Origin: Alcanivorax sediminis
Lineage (GTDB): Bacteria; Pseudomonadota; Gammaproteobacteria; Pseudomonadales; Alcanivoracaceae
Length of the DNA stretch: 64,000 nt
Assembly: GCF_009601165.1 (NCBI RefSeq)
Contig: NZ_WIRE01000001.1
Location: forward strand, 2,170,001 to 2,234,000
Direction of reading: 5' to 3'
In this document: positions 47,038-56,127 of the stretch, in pieces
Layout of the letters: every line of letters starts with the position of its first letter
How positions within the stretch are numbered: the stretch's first letter is position 1
Made by a program: the position numbers and the translations under genes
Notes under the pieces: model-generated
Database searches by the model: none
Seen by the model: only the letters and a program-made list of their open reading frames with translations
Told to the model about the DNA's origin: nothing

Positions 47038-50000
47038 ATGCGAACAAAAAATTTCCTCACCACTTACCGCATGCTCCTGCTGCTACCGCTGCTTTACGCC
47101 TGCGAAGAAGAGCCGGATGTCTTTATCCCGCCGGATCCAGGTGAAGCGCTGATCTACGCCTATCCTGCAGATGGCATGGTGGACCTGCCTACGGGCAGCA
47201 AGATGGTGCTGACTTTTTCTTCCCGGGTAAGGCCATCGGCTCTTACAGCAGAGTGCGAACAGGATGGTGACAATTTCAGGGGGGCAATTTGTCTGGCTGA
47301 CAGTGATGGAACCCTGGTTGATCTGTCCACAGCAGTGCTGAGCAACAATGGCCGAACATTGACGTACTCGATGAAAAATTTGCGTGAAGGTGAGGAGTAC
47401 CGGTTGTGGTTGTCCAGCGGCATTGCCCGAGATGTGGTCAACCTTAATCAGAAAGCGCCTTTGATCACTTTCCGCACCCGTCAGTATTCCACGGTACCTG
47501 GGGTGGCAGCGCAGGTGCTGGCCATCAATATGGAAAGTCCGGACGTGTATCTGCCAAATTCCGGGGTGAAAGGCCATTTCCCGTTCATGGATTTCGCTCC
47601 GGTGCGGATGACCTTCTCGGAGCCCCTGGTACAGAGTTCGGTGCAGTACGGAGACACTATCCGTTTGGAGCATCTGCTCCGCGATGAGCAGGGCGAGTTG
47701 ACTGGAGAGGTGGCGCTGGTCGACGTCAATATGCTGTCCGAGCGCCAGTACATCACTCTGGATCCCCGTGAAGATCTGATCGGCGGGGAAACCTATCAGG
47801 TCTTCCTGTCAGGTCTGAAAGATTTCGATAATGACGCCGTGGCTGACGTGGTTTACGAGTTTGTGCCGTTCCTGTCCAAGGATAATGTGAGCGATGCCAA
47901 TCCGCCGATTCGTCAGCTGATGAAAGCCAATCCAACTCTGGGAGACGCCGGCTATCCGTCACGTTCCCGATTGCATGGCGAACCGCTCAACCAATTCAAC
48001 CTGGAAACTGTAGCGCTGGGTATTACCAGGGTGGATACCCAGCCGGTCACTTTGGAAGGTTGGTTGGGCAAGCCCTCGAAATTCCCCTACGCCACTCCGG
48101 TGGTGGCACGCGCAGGTCAGCAGCTGCGCATTTCCGGGCTCAACCCTGTGAAACTGGGTGGGGAAGTGGATACCAAGATTGTAACGGGTGACATCATCGG
48201 CACCTTTGTCACCGACGTGACCGGTTTCCTGACACCCAACCCCTATCGTCCAAAAGGATTCAATCCAGACGATGACTTTGCACCGCTGCATGTGTACATG
48301 GATTTCGATCTGGCCATGCATGCCCAGAACCCGAACGGTAATGGCTCCATCAATCAGAACCTGATGCATATCCGTGCGGTGGGTGTGGTGGACGTGAAAG
48401 ACGGTGCCCTGACTTTCGAAGTGTTCCGGACCATGGAGCTGGATCTGTTTAGTGGCGCCACCACCATCAGTGCAGATTTTGCACTGGGGGTGCGTGCCGA
48501 TGTGGACTTCCCGTACGACAAGAGCAATGCAGAACCCCTGGTGATTACCGGTAGTTTGCCGGTCGACGGTGAGCCGGCCGCCAACCCGGCAGATAACCTC
48601 ATTCTCACGTTCAACGAGCCGGTGGACCCTGCAGGCCTGGCAGGGGTCACGCTGACCAACCTGACATCGGGTAGCGATGTGCCAATCCAGGTCCGCAGCA
48701 CCGGCTCTGCGGTGGTGGTCACCCCGCTCAGCCCGATGGCGCGGGGCGCGGATTTCCAGCTGAGTCTGGGGGCTGGCATCGCAGACATGGGCCTGTATGA
48801 ACCTTCCCCCTTGCAGCTGAGTGCCAATGACGCCACCGGTGGTGATGGGATGCTGAATTTCAGTACCTCGAGCTATGCCTTTTCCGAGGTGCCGATTCCT
48901 GCGCCGATTCTGCTCGGCATGTATCCGGGGATTGGTTGTGCGCTGGTGGATATCGATCTGCAGGAAGGCAAGGCGGGCCGTTGTGCAGGCGGAATTGGTG
49001 CAGAGGAAGCCGCGGCGGACGATACCCTCACTGCCGATTTGCTCTACAACGATTTTGTGTATGACGTCAGCCGGCCCATCGAAATGACGTTCAACCAGCC
49101 GATGGATCTTGCGTCCCTGGCACCCGGCGAGATTGCCGCCGACGGGAGCCAGTGCGATACCGGTGCAATCTGCCTTGGCGAAAGGGTGAACGGCAACTGG
49201 GTAAGCATTCCTCTTTCATTGCAGAAAAATCCCCTGCGCGCGCGGGCCTATCCTGAAGCGAACAGGGTCATTGTCGGTGAGCAATACCGCATTGTGATCA
49301 ATGGTACCGGCACCACCTTCCTGAGCGATGACAGCATTGGTGGGCAGGCACTCAACACTGATCCACTCAATGGTATTGCCGATGGTGGCGGTGGTCCCAA
49401 CATCGTTCTGGATATCACGGCGGAAGGGGACAGCGGTGCCATTTATGCGACCGTACTGACCCGTGACTACACCGATGTGAATGGCAATGGCTATCAGGAT
49501 GAGGATGAAGTAGCTGCCGAGCGAAACTATGCGACGGCCACAATCAAGGAGTTTGGTGGTCTGATCACCGACGCTTCTCTGGATCAGGGGGTGGCATATA
49601 CCTCCGGCGCATTACCGATGGCCTTCCTCGAGAAGCGTCCGATGGATCTGGGTTACTTCGGAATGGTCCACCCGCAAGGTGGAGACGACAATGACTGGTG
49701 TGTGCCTGAGCCGGACGTCAATGGCGAGACCTTCTGCTTTCGAACGGAAGGCGATTTCATGATCCCGGTAGAAATTAACCCGGAGATTGTGATGGGTACT
49801 CAGCTCGGCATGACGGCCACCGGTGCTTTCCTGATACCGCTGGAACTGGATACCGGTCCACTTGTGTTGCGCTTCAGCCCTTATTTCGATGATCCGGAAC
49901 GCCCGCTGCTTGGCTTTGTGGTGAATGAGGAAGGCTCGGATGAAATGCAGTTTGTGGCCCGGCTCGATGCGCTGATGGATGCGCCGGATATAGCCATTCT

Positions 50001-50337
50001 GGGAGGTCTGGCCGAAGGCAATGTGCGCAGTGTCCAGTTGCAGTCCTACGTGAAGGGGCCGGTGAAATATCTGCCCAGCGGCCAGATTGCGCTGGAGTCC
50101 GCCAACGTGACGGCCATGGAGGCGGACCTGGCTCTGAAGATCAACAGCGAGTTTCTTGATATTCCGCTGATTGGTGATTTGTTTGCGGGTTTGCTTGATG
50201 CCATCCAGAGCGGGGCCCCTGCATTGGCAACCGCCAAGTTAGGGATCGACAGGGACGAGTTCAGGATTCGGGTGGTGAACTCCCATGCCAAGGCGCTGAT
50301 GACCACGGCTGAACAACTGAACGGGGGAGCACAATAA
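47038..50337 (+). CDS. Giant Ig-like (Big_5) surface lipoprotein
   Basis: This 1099-aa lipoprotein has lipobox LLYAC with Cys22. Several SbsA/Big_5-type Ig-like modules are recognisable by their openings: YPADGMVDLPTGSKMVLTF near residue 43, LPVDGEPAANPADNLILTF near 510, and SRPIEMTFNQPMDLASLAPG near 680. No enzyme motif is seen. The stop overlaps the start of the next gene, an OmpW-like porin, by one base (TAATG). That indicates tight co-expression and probably a physical complex in the outer membrane. A role in binding or uptake of a hydrophobic substrate is a guess. Confidence 0.85.
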   Translation: MRTKNFLTTYRMLLLLPLLYACEEEPDVFIPPDPGEALIYAYPADGMVDLPTGSKMVLTFSSRVRPSALTAECEQDGDNFRGAICLADSDGTLVDLSTAVLSNNGRTLTYSMKNLREGEEYRLWLSSGIARDVVNLNQKAPLITFRTRQYSTVPGVAAQVLAINMESPDVYLPNSGVKGHFPFMDFAPVRMTFSEPLVQSSVQYGDTIRLEHLLRDEQGELTGEVALVDVNMLSERQYITLDPREDLIGGETYQVFLSGLKDFDNDAVADVVYEFVPFLSKDNVSDANPPIRQLMKANPTLGDAGYPSRSRLHGEPLNQFNLETVALGITRVDTQPVTLEGWLGKPSKFPYATPVVARAGQQLRISGLNPVKLGGEVDTKIVTGDIIGTFVTDVTGFLTPNPYRPKGFNPDDDFAPLHVYMDFDLAMHAQNPNGNGSINQNLMHIRAVGVVDVKDGALTFEVFRTMELDLFSGATTISADFALGVRADVDFPYDKSNAEPLVITGSLPVDGEPAANPADNLILTFNEPVDPAGLAGVTLTNLTSGSDVPIQVRSTGSAVVVTPLSPMARGADFQLSLGAGIADMGLYEPSPLQLSANDATGGDGMLNFSTSSYAFSEVPIPAPILLGMYPGIGCALVDIDLQEGKAGRCAGGIGAEEAAADDTLTADLLYNDFVYDVSRPIEMTFNQPMDLASLAPGEIAADGSQCDTGAICLGERVNGNWVSIPLSLQKNPLRARAYPEANRVIVGEQYRIVINGTGTTFLSDDSIGGQALNTDPLNGIADGGGGPNIVLDITAEGDSGAIYATVLTRDYTDVNGNGYQDEDEVAAERNYATATIKEFGGLITDASLDQGVAYTSGALPMAFLEKRPMDLGYFGMVHPQGGDDNDWCVPEPDVNGETFCFRTEGDFMIPVEINPEIVMGTQLGMTATGAFLIPLELDTGPLVLRFSPYFDDPERPLLGFVVNEEGSDEMQFVARLDALMDAPDIAILGGLAEGNVRSVQLQSYVKGPVKYLPSGQIALESANVTAMEADLALKINSEFLDIPLIGDLFAGLLDAIQSGAPALATAKLGIDRDEFRIRVVNSHAKALMTTAEQLNGGAQ

Positions 50338-51200
50338 TGAAAATGATCATGCGCAAACTCCTGCTCCCCGGGTTGATGCTGATGTCATCGGGCGCGATAG
50401 CCGAACAGGACATGTACGGCCCTGATTACCCGCTGGTGAAGTTCACACAAAGCATTTTTGGGGAGGATCGTCTGTATTTCCGTGCTGGCGCCATTCACAT
50501 GTCCCCGGACATCAAGACGCGATCGATTACCCTCAGCAATCTCTCCGAGATCGCAGAGGTGGCCGTGGAACCTGGGGAGCAGGAGGGGGAGGCATTCAGT
50601 GATCCGCTCACCATTCCTGCGGCCATAGTCGGTTACAAACTTCGCTGGAAACTGTGGGGCGGTGGCTGGTCCGTGGAAACCATGGCAGCCCTGCCGCCCA
50701 CCCTGGATCTGAAGGCCAAGGGCAAGCTGGCGGATGAGCCGCTGGTCACCGAGGCCAACGGCATTCCAACTGGAGTACCGGCACTGGGCGAGAAAGTAGC
50801 AGAAACCAAGGTGGCGCCGCCCATGGTGACGTTGGTGAAACGTTTCCGCAATGGCCACAACTTTCGTCCCTATGCCGGTCTGGGGGCAGTGTACCTGTTC
50901 ACCTATGACAGCCATGTCACCAACCCAATTCTCACCGAAGTGGGGGAGCCCGAACTGGAGATCGAAGACAAGTTCGGCTGGGTGGGGCAGCTGGGCGCGG
51001 ACTGGCGTCTAAGTGATTACTGGTGGCTGGCGGCGGATGTGAAGTACATCAGCGTCAAGGAAGTCTCGGCCAAGATGGAGCGGACTTTTATCCGTGCACC
51101 AGGTTTGCCGCAGTACCAGTATGCGGCGGTGGGTGATGCTGAGTTTGTGGCCGACATGAATGTGTATGCGTTCACTCTCGGAGTGGGCTTTACCTTCTGA
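50337..51200 (+). CDS. OmpW-family outer membrane protein
   Basis: This 287-aa protein has a signal peptide ending near SGAIA (residue 22). Beta-barrel features follow: RLYFRAGAIHMSPD, an extracellular loop, KRFRNGHNFRPYAGLGAVYL, DWRLSDYWWLAADVKYI, and a terminal GVGFTF ending in Phe. OmpW-type barrels pass small hydrophobic molecules into the membrane. It is longer than typical OmpW (about 210 aa) because of an inserted loop at about residues 50-130. It is translationally coupled to the giant lipoprotein. Confidence 0.88.
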   Translation: MKMIMRKLLLPGLMLMSSGAIAEQDMYGPDYPLVKFTQSIFGEDRLYFRAGAIHMSPDIKTRSITLSNLSEIAEVAVEPGEQEGEAFSDPLTIPAAIVGYKLRWKLWGGGWSVETMAALPPTLDLKAKGKLADEPLVTEANGIPTGVPALGEKVAETKVAPPMVTLVKRFRNGHNFRPYAGLGAVYLFTYDSHVTNPILTEVGEPELEIEDKFGWVGQLGADWRLSDYWWLAADVKYISVKEVSAKMERTFIRAPGLPQYQYAAVGDAEFVADMNVYAFTLGVGFTF

Positions 51201-51210
51201 TTCCAGTCCT

Positions 51211-51239
51211 TGCAGGAATGTCTACCCGGCATTCCTGCA
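51211..51239. terminator. Hairpin between convergent genes
   Basis: TGCAGGAATG-N9-CATTCCTGCA is a perfect 10-bp stem 10 bp after the OmpW stop. It has no T-run; it may be a REP-derived bidirectional terminator. Confidence 0.5.
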
Positions 51240-51324
51240 GTCACTCCTGAGTGTTTTGGTCATTGAGGCCGTCAGGGCCAGCAGGGATAGTGTTTATATC
51301 CCGGTTCAGCGTACTTCCATGCCC

Positions 51325-52296
51325 TCATGCTCTGATCGTAATAACCCGCTTTCCGCTAAAGTCGCTGTCCCGCATATGGGCATGGGCGTCGGGTGCGTCA
51401 GCAAAGTCGAACGTCTCAAGGGGCAGTGGCGACAGCTGGTCGCCAGCGAACAGCGGTGCCAGCCGGTCGTTGAATATCTGACTCATGCGAATGCGGTTTT
51501 CCAGCGGCTGGCTGCGCATGGTCATGCTTTTCAGTGTTTGTCGTTTCATCAGCAGGTTGCCCAGGTTCAGCTCCGTTGTCACCCCACCGAGAAGGCCAAT
51601 GTTGACCAGGGTTCCCTCCGGGCGCAGCCCTTTCAGGACGGTGTTCCAGTCCGGTCCGACCATGTCCAGTACCACGGCTACGCCTTCGCCCCCGGTGAGG
51701 GTGTCCAGTTGGTCAGCAAGGCTGAGGTCATCGGTGACCTCCGCCATGAGCCCCAGGCTCCGGGCAGTGCCCAGCCGCGAAAGGTCTCGGCTGCTGCCGA
51801 TGGGCCGGGCTCCAAGCGCCTTGGCCAGCTGGGTGGCGGCCAGTCCCACGCCGGCGGTGGCCGGGCGGATGAGGCACCACTGACCAGATTGCAGACCACC
51901 CTCCAGAAACAGGGCCCGGTAGGCAGTCAGAAAGGCTTCGGGCAGGGTGGCTGCCTGGGCAAAATCCAGCCCTGCTGGCACAGGCAGGGCTTCCCGCTCG
52001 TAGGTGACGATCTGTTCCGCATAGGCACAGCCCGGCACCAGCCCCATGACCCGGTCGCCCACTTGACGCGTCTGAACACGATTACCCACAGCACTGACGA
52101 CACCCGCGTATTCGAGACCGGGAATCCGGTTATCGGTCCCTGGCGGGGCAGGGTAGAGGCCCTGCACCTGCAACAGGTCAGCCCGATTCACTCCAATCGC
52201 ATGGACCGTGACGACGATTTCGTCCGGACCCGGTTCAGGATCAGGCAAGGTGGCAAGTTGAAGTTGACGATCCTCAATACACCAGGCTCGCATCAT
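51325..52296 (-). CDS. Zinc-independent quinone oxidoreductase (MDR superfamily)
   Basis: This 323-aa NAD(P)H:quinone reductase-like protein has GVNRADLLQVQGLYPAPPG and GLEYAGVVSAVG in the GroES-like N-terminal domain. The cofactor-binding segment ATAGVGLAATQLAKALGARP matches the QOR AxxGGVG pattern, although the glycine motif is altered. Zinc ligands are absent. AAGGAG precedes the ATG. It is divergent from the MBL hydrolase gene, with 110 bp between start codons. The substrate is unknown. Confidence 0.87.
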   Translation of the reverse strand: MMRAWCIEDRQLQLATLPDPEPGPDEIVVTVHAIGVNRADLLQVQGLYPAPPGTDNRIPGLEYAGVVSAVGNRVQTRQVGDRVMGLVPGCAYAEQIVTYEREALPVPAGLDFAQAATLPEAFLTAYRALFLEGGLQSGQWCLIRPATAGVGLAATQLAKALGARPIGSSRDLSRLGTARSLGLMAEVTDDLSLADQLDTLTGGEGVAVVLDMVGPDWNTVLKGLRPEGTLVNIGLLGGVTTELNLGNLLMKRQTLKSMTMRSQPLENRIRMSQIFNDRLAPLFAGDQLSPLPLETFDFADAPDAHAHMRDSDFSGKRVITIRA

Positions 52297-52406
52297 GGTG
52301 CTCCTTTGAAACGTTGCAGCTACACAAGGCTCGGTACATAACTGGGCGGGATGGGGTTGCTCCTGTGCCCTGCCAACCCTCTGCGGTGAAAACCTGAAGG
52401 TAATTT

Positions 52407-53426
52407 ATGTCTCTACAGTATCCGTTTGCTGATCTGCCGTCTTCCGGCCAGCGTTTCAAGGTGGCCGACGGGGTTTACTGGCTGCGGTTCCCGCTGCCGT
52501 TTGCTTTGGATCATATCAATCTCTGGTTGCTGGAAGACACTGGCGGCTGGACGGTGGTGGATACAGGGCTTGGCATCAGGCCGAGCCAGTCAATCTGGAA
52601 GGGGGTGCTGGCGGAACAGCTGGATGGCAAACCGCTGACAAGGGTGATCGTGACTCACTACCACCCGGATCATCTTGGGCTGGCCGGCTGGCTGGAGCAG
52701 GAAACCGGGGCGCAGGTATGGATCAGTCGCGGGGAGTGGGTGCTGGCCAATGACATCTGTGACTCTCCCGAGAGAGACACCATTGAGCGAATACGTACCT
52801 TTCTGGGTAGACATGGCCTTGGCGGTGATGATCTGGACAAGGTGGCGGGCAAGGGCAACGGGTTTCGCCGTGTGGTGCAGCCACTGCCTGCCAATCCCTG
52901 TTTTCTGGCGGCAGGGGATGCGTTGACGATCAATGGCCAGCGCTGGGCTGTGCATGTTGGATGTGGTCATTCGCCGGAGCATCTGTGTCTGTATCGAGAA
53001 GAGGATCACCTGCTGATCAGTGGCGATCAGGTGCTGCCGACCATCTCCAGCAATCTGAATGTGCGAGCCTCGGATCCGGATATGGATCCGGTCACCGACT
53101 TTGTGAACAGCCTTGAGGCGCTGCGGGATAACCTGCCCGACGACACTCTGGTATTGCCTGCCCATGGTTTGCCTTTCCGTGGCTTGCGGGAGAGGGTGGA
53201 TGCGCTGGTGCATCACCATGAAGAGCAACTGGATCGGGTGCAGGCGGCTTGCCTGCAACACCCTCAATCGGCGTTCGACATGTTGCCGGTGTTGTTCAAT
53301 CGCAAGCTGGATGTCCAGCAACTGATGTTCGCCATGGGCGAAAGCATTGCGCACCTGAACTGTCTGATGCTGCAGGGCAGGGTGGCGCGCAGGGAAGTGG
53401 ACGGGGTTTGGCGGTTCAGTGCATGA
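52407..53426 (+). CDS. MBL-fold metallohydrolase
   Basis: This 339-aa metallo-beta-lactamase-fold hydrolase has the metal motif in THYHPDHLGLAGWL (HxHxDH). Later ligands are in GCGHSPEHLCLY and LISGDQVLP. A C-terminal helical winged domain carries PAHGLPFRG. The size resembles acyl-CoA or lactone-type thioesterases of this superfamily. It is followed by a glutaryl-CoA dehydrogenase-like gene on the same strand. A shared pathway is possible but not demonstrated. Confidence 0.88.
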   Translation: MSLQYPFADLPSSGQRFKVADGVYWLRFPLPFALDHINLWLLEDTGGWTVVDTGLGIRPSQSIWKGVLAEQLDGKPLTRVIVTHYHPDHLGLAGWLEQETGAQVWISRGEWVLANDICDSPERDTIERIRTFLGRHGLGGDDLDKVAGKGNGFRRVVQPLPANPCFLAAGDALTINGQRWAVHVGCGHSPEHLCLYREEDHLLISGDQVLPTISSNLNVRASDPDMDPVTDFVNSLEALRDNLPDDTLVLPAHGLPFRGLRERVDALVHHHEEQLDRVQAACLQHPQSAFDMLPVLFNRKLDVQQLMFAMGESIAHLNCLMLQGRVARREVDGVWRFSA

Positions 53427-53430
53427 AACA

Positions 53431-53475
53431 GCTGCGAGGAACGAGTGACGAGTAACGAACGTCAAAACCCGTTTC
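53431..53475. repeat. CGAGTNACGAG-type dispersed motif
   Basis: GCTGCGAGGAACGAGTGACG... with AAAACCCG shares its wording with the inner arms of the composite units at 21.9 and 23.8 kb and the hairpin at 62.8 kb. Confidence 0.5.
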
Positions 53476-53622
53476 TCTCCAGATGCTTTACCGGCCTTTA
53501 TGCTGTTTCACCCGTAACACCAGCATCCTGCTCGCCACTCGCAACTCATACCTGTTTCTGGCATTTTGTCTACCTGATCCTTCACCTTGCCGCCTCGCGG
53601 CCTTTCGACCAGGAGACACCCC

Positions 53623-54789
53623 ATGCAGGCCTTTGACTGGCGTGACCCGCTGTTGCTGGAAACACAGCTGACGGAAGATGAGCGCATGATTCGTGATGCG
53701 GCTCGTGAGTACTGTCAGAACAGCTTGATGCCTCGGGTGTTGGAAGCCAACCGCCACGAAATTTTCCATCGTGAAATCATGCATGAAATGGGGGCGTTGG
53801 GTTTTCTCGGGCCCACCATTCCCGAGCAGTATGGCGGCGCCGGTGTGAACCATGTGAGCTATGGTCTGGTGGCGCGGGAAGTGGAGCGGGTGGATTCCGG
53901 TTATCGCTCCGCCATGAGCGTGCAATCTTCCCTTGTGATGCATCCGATTCATGCGTTTGGTAGCGAACTGGTGCGCATGAAATACCTGCCAAAGCTGGCC
54001 AGCGGAGAGTGGGTGGGGTGTTTCGGATTGACTGAGCCGGATCATGGCTCGGATCCCGGTTCCATGAGCACTCGCGCGCAAAAGGTGGACGGCGGTTATC
54101 GCCTCAACGGAACCAAGACCTGGATCACCAATTCCCCCATCGCCGATGTGGCCGTGGTGTGGGCCAATCTGGAAGGCAAGATCCATGGCTTCGTGGTGGA
54201 GCGCGGTTATGCTGGTTTTTCCACACCAAAGATTGAAGGCAAATTCTCCCTGCGGGCATCCGTGACGGGACAGATCGTCCTGGAGGACTGTTTCGTTCCG
54301 GAAGAAAATCATCTGGATGTGGAAGGCTTGAAAGGTCCGTTCAGCTGCCTGAACAAGGCTCGTTATGGCATCAGCTGGGGCAGTATGGGGGCGGCAGAAT
54401 TCTGCTGGCATGCCGCACGCCAGTACACCCTGGATCGCAAACAGTTCGGTCGCCCGCTTGCGCAAACCCAGCTGATCCAGAAAAAGCTGGCTGACATGCA
54501 GACGGAAATTACGCTTGGTCTGCAGGGCGCTTTGCAGCTTGGCCGGTTGATGGATAGCGGGCAGTGGGCACCGGAGATGGTGTCACTGATGAAACGCAAC
54601 AATTGTGGCAAGGCCATCGATATCGCTCGTCAGGCGCGGGACATGCATGGCGGAAATGGGGTCAGTGATGAGTACCATGTGATTCGTCATGTGATGAATC
54701 TGGAAGCGGTCAATACCTATGAAGGGACCCATGATGTGCATGCCCTGATTCTGGGCCGAGCCCAGACTGGCTTGCAGGCGTTCAGTTAA
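53623..54789 (+). CDS. gcdH: Glutaryl-CoA dehydrogenase (acyl-CoA dehydrogenase family)
   Basis: This 388-aa FAD-dependent dehydrogenase oxidises and decarboxylates glutaryl-CoA to crotonyl-CoA in lysine/tryptophan and aromatic degradation. [15 protein letters not shown] and [12 protein letters not shown] are acyl-CoA dehydrogenase signatures. The catalytic Glu lies in [17 protein letters not shown], which is the glutaryl-CoA dehydrogenase form. The start is ATG 53623 with GGAGACACC upstream; the frame from 53587 is too long. No associated LysR regulator or CoA transferase is seen. Confidence 0.93.
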   Translation: MQAFDWRDPLLLETQLTEDERMIRDAAREYCQNSLMPRVLEANRHEIFHREIMHEMGALGFLGPTIPEQYGGAGVNHVSYGLVAREVERVDSGYRSAMSVQSSLVMHPIHAFGSELVRMKYLPKLASGEWVGCFGLTEPDHGSDPGSMSTRAQKVDGGYRLNGTKTWITNSPIADVAVVWANLEGKIHGFVVERGYAGFSTPKIEGKFSLRASVTGQIVLEDCFVPEENHLDVEGLKGPFSCLNKARYGISWGSMGAAEFCWHAARQYTLDRKQFGRPLAQTQLIQKKLADMQTEITLGLQGALQLGRLMDSGQWAPEMVSLMKRNNCGKAIDIARQARDMHGGNGVSDEYHVIRHVMNLEAVNTYEGTHDVHALILGRAQTGLQAFS

Positions 54790-54864
54790 TTGATGGCCGA
54801 TGCGGAATGAATCCACCTGTGTGATGGTCTGATGACAGATACACACCCCGGATAGGACGATGCC

Positions 54865-55692
54865 ATGAACGATACACTTGCCTCCAGACTGTTTGAACGC
54901 TGCGCTGTGCTTGTCGCACTGGCGTTCGCGCTAATACTGCCCGGCTGTGATAACAGCAACACAGCTTCTGACAAAAGCAATCACCCGCAGACGACACAGA
55001 AGGATGAGCAGCGAGTGATCAGCGGCAAGGTGATGTATCGGGAACGGGTAGCGTTGCCGGAAAATGTGACCGTGACGGTGATCCTGGCAGATGTATCCCG
55101 TGCGGATGCCCCCATGAAGGTGCTGGCAGAGGAGCATATCGATAATCCGGGGCAGATCCCGATCCCGTTCAGCCTGCGTTACCGAACGGCCGCCGTGACT
55201 CAGAGCCATCCATTGGCCTATGCGATCAGGGGCGAAATCCGGGATGCGGATGGCATCTTGTTGTGGACCACCACAGAGCGTCATCCGGTGGATCTGAGCA
55301 GTGAAGTGGCGCCCGATGAGATCACGTTGATGCTGCAACGAGTCGCTTCTGCGAGGACGCCTGCGATGTCATCAGCCATGGAGGATGCCCGTGACGCCGG
55401 GGCGTCCTTCTGGGCCATGGGTAATGAACCTGGTTGGCATGCGGTGATTTATCCGGACGAGCGAATCGATTTTGTGGGTGATTACGGCAGTAACGAAGTC
55501 ACCCTCCCGTACGTACATCCGGCCATCGAAGGCACGGAAAGCCGCTATCAGACTGGTGATGAAGAACATCAGATGACTCTGTCGATCAGCGAACAGGGTT
55601 GTCAGGACACCATGAGTGACACCCCTTTTGAATATACCGTGCGAGTGACACTGAACGAGCATGAGTATCGGGGGTGTGGCCGCAATCTGTAA
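54865..55692 (+). CDS. Lipoprotein with YbaY-like and COG3650-like domains
   Basis: This 275-aa lipoprotein has lipobox LPGC with Cys28. Residues 50-160 look like a YbaY-type beta domain (ISGKVMYRERVALPENVTVTV, LADVSRADAP). Residues 180-275 look like a COG3650/META-adjacent domain (FWAMGNEPGWHAVIYPDERI; FEYTVRVTLNEHEYRGCGRNL). Two Cys in the second domain may pair. The function is unknown. It sits alone between gcdH and the YiaW/YiaV-like pair. Confidence 0.82.
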   Translation: MNDTLASRLFERCAVLVALAFALILPGCDNSNTASDKSNHPQTTQKDEQRVISGKVMYRERVALPENVTVTVILADVSRADAPMKVLAEEHIDNPGQIPIPFSLRYRTAAVTQSHPLAYAIRGEIRDADGILLWTTTERHPVDLSSEVAPDEITLMLQRVASARTPAMSSAMEDARDAGASFWAMGNEPGWHAVIYPDERIDFVGDYGSNEVTLPYVHPAIEGTESRYQTGDEEHQMTLSISEQGCQDTMSDTPFEYTVRVTLNEHEYRGCGRNL

Positions 55693-55779
55693 GCTTTGCC
55701 TTTTACCGTAACGGCTTTTTGTTAATATCGCTGAATCGCGGCGGGTAATTGCCGGTGGATTACAACAAGGACGCTTCCC

Positions 55780-56127
55780 ATGCTCAGCTATGTTGCTCTG
55801 GGGCTGCTGGTGTTTGTCGCGCTGGTGCTCTTTTATGGCGTTATTGCCATTCACGATATCCCCTACGAAATATCCAAAGAACGCAACCATCCACATCAGG
55901 ATGCCATTCATGTGGCGGGCTGGGTGAGCCTGTTTACACTGCATGTGTTGTGGCCGTTCCTGTGGATCTGGGCAACCCTGTATCGCCCGGAGCGTGGCTG
56001 GGGATTTCAGACCCTTCAGGAGCAGCAAAAAGTCGATGAAGCCTTGCTGATAGAGCTGCAGGAAAAACTGGATGCCCAGGCACAGCGAATTGCTGCTCTG
56101 GAAGAGAAGTTGGAGGGACAGGGCTGA
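55780..56127 (+). CDS. DUF3302 inner-membrane protein (YiaW-like)
   Basis: This 115-aa protein has two transmembrane helices (LGLLVFVALVLFYGVIAI and VSLFTLHVLWPFLWIWATL), the DIPYEISKERNHPHQDAIH loop, and a C-terminal coiled coil. This matches the DUF3302/YiaW family, which is always paired with a HlyD-like YiaV. The stop overlaps the next start by one base. It is probably a subunit or anchor of an export adaptor. Confidence 0.88.
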   Translation: MLSYVALGLLVFVALVLFYGVIAIHDIPYEISKERNHPHQDAIHVAGWVSLFTLHVLWPFLWIWATLYRPERGWGFQTLQEQQKVDEALLIELQEKLDAQAQRIAALEEKLEGQG

